16,123 bases of DNA from Lysobacter_F sp035645555 (GTDB taxonomy: Bacteria > Pseudomonadota > Gammaproteobacteria > Xanthomonadales > Xanthomonadaceae). Below are positions 16,026-16,123 of the stretch, one piece after another. Both the position numbers and the translations under genes were made by a program. Location: positions 1 through 16,123 of the forward strand of contig DASQMI010000045.1 of the NCBI GenBank assembly GCA_035645555.1, written 5' to 3'. How positions within the stretch are numbered: position 1 is the first letter of the stretch; each line of letters begins with the position of its first letter. Under the pieces are notes generated by a model. That model ran no database searches. It was not told the DNA's origin and saw only the letters and a program-made list of their open reading frames with translations.

Positions 16026-16123
16026 TGCTCAGCGATGACCTACTCTTGCATGGCTAGGGCCACACTACCATCGGCGCGGCTGCGTTTCACTTCCGAGTTC
16101 GGGATGGGATCGGGTGGTTCCAC
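16026..16123 (-). rRNA. rrf: 5S ribosomal RNA, 3' part (5' end beyond window)
   Basis: The minus strand reads GGAACCACCCGATCCCATCCCGAACTCGGAAG in outline, that is the universally conserved CCATCCCGAACTCGGAAGTG segment, then GCGCCGATGGTAGTGTGG and CAAGAGTAGGTCATC at the 3' side. About 98 of the usual 115-120 bases are present. The 3' end is estimated at 16026 and could shift by a few bases. A terminator follows at once, so this is the end of an rRNA operon transcribed leftward, with 23S and 16S expected beyond the right edge. Confidence 0.95.

Overview
This GC-rich window looks like a chromosomal core region of a gammaproteobacterium in or near the Xanthomonadaceae/Lysobacteraceae (Lysobacter, Luteimonas or Xanthomonas type). 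The evidence is the very high GC content, the neighbourhood glyA-nrdR-ribD, the long type-2 PyrF, and the block pepP-ygfB / zapA-6S RNA-fau known from E. coli and Pseudomonas. The assignment is inference, because no database search was possible. I see no prophage, transposon, CRISPR array, tRNA or plasmid function.

Layout. (1) Positions 1-3099, minus strand: a tight operon glyA - TonB-C-like secreted protein - nrdR - ribD. The first three genes are joined by 1-nt TGATG stop/start overlaps, and ribD runs off the left edge. It combines one-carbon/serine-glycine metabolism, control of ribonucleotide reductase genes and riboflavin synthesis. (2) 3100-3268: divergent promoter region. (3) 3269-6267, plus strand: ettA (translation-throttle ABC-F ATPase), a hairpin, a small four-helix membrane protein, then pyrF overlapping it by 4 nt. 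(4) 6268-6503 has no confident gene but holds a strong hairpin. A possible 77-residue membrane ORF follows and runs tail-to-tail into pepP. (5) 6655-8539, minus strand: ygfB then pepP. (6) 8650-13188, plus strand: a 1512-residue membrane sensor with a periplasmic double seven-bladed propeller, two PAS domains, GGDEF and EAL, for c-di-GMP signalling. (7) 13214-15766, plus strand: TIGR02449-type coiled-coil protein, zapA, 6S RNA (ssrS), fau, an EVE-domain protein and rpiA, with 4-nt overlaps at two junctions and a 12-nt gap before rpiA. (8) 15767-15983 holds nothing I can identify. (9) A minus-strand terminator and the 3' part of a 5S rRNA mark the end of an rRNA operon converging on rpiA.

Most genes are housekeeping. 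The features most worth attention are the large c-di-GMP sensor sitting inside the otherwise conserved ygfB/zapA junction, and the uncharacterised TonB-C-like gene locked between glyA and nrdR. I found no convincing novel multi-gene system. The many very long ORFs on opposite strands are products of high-GC codon usage.
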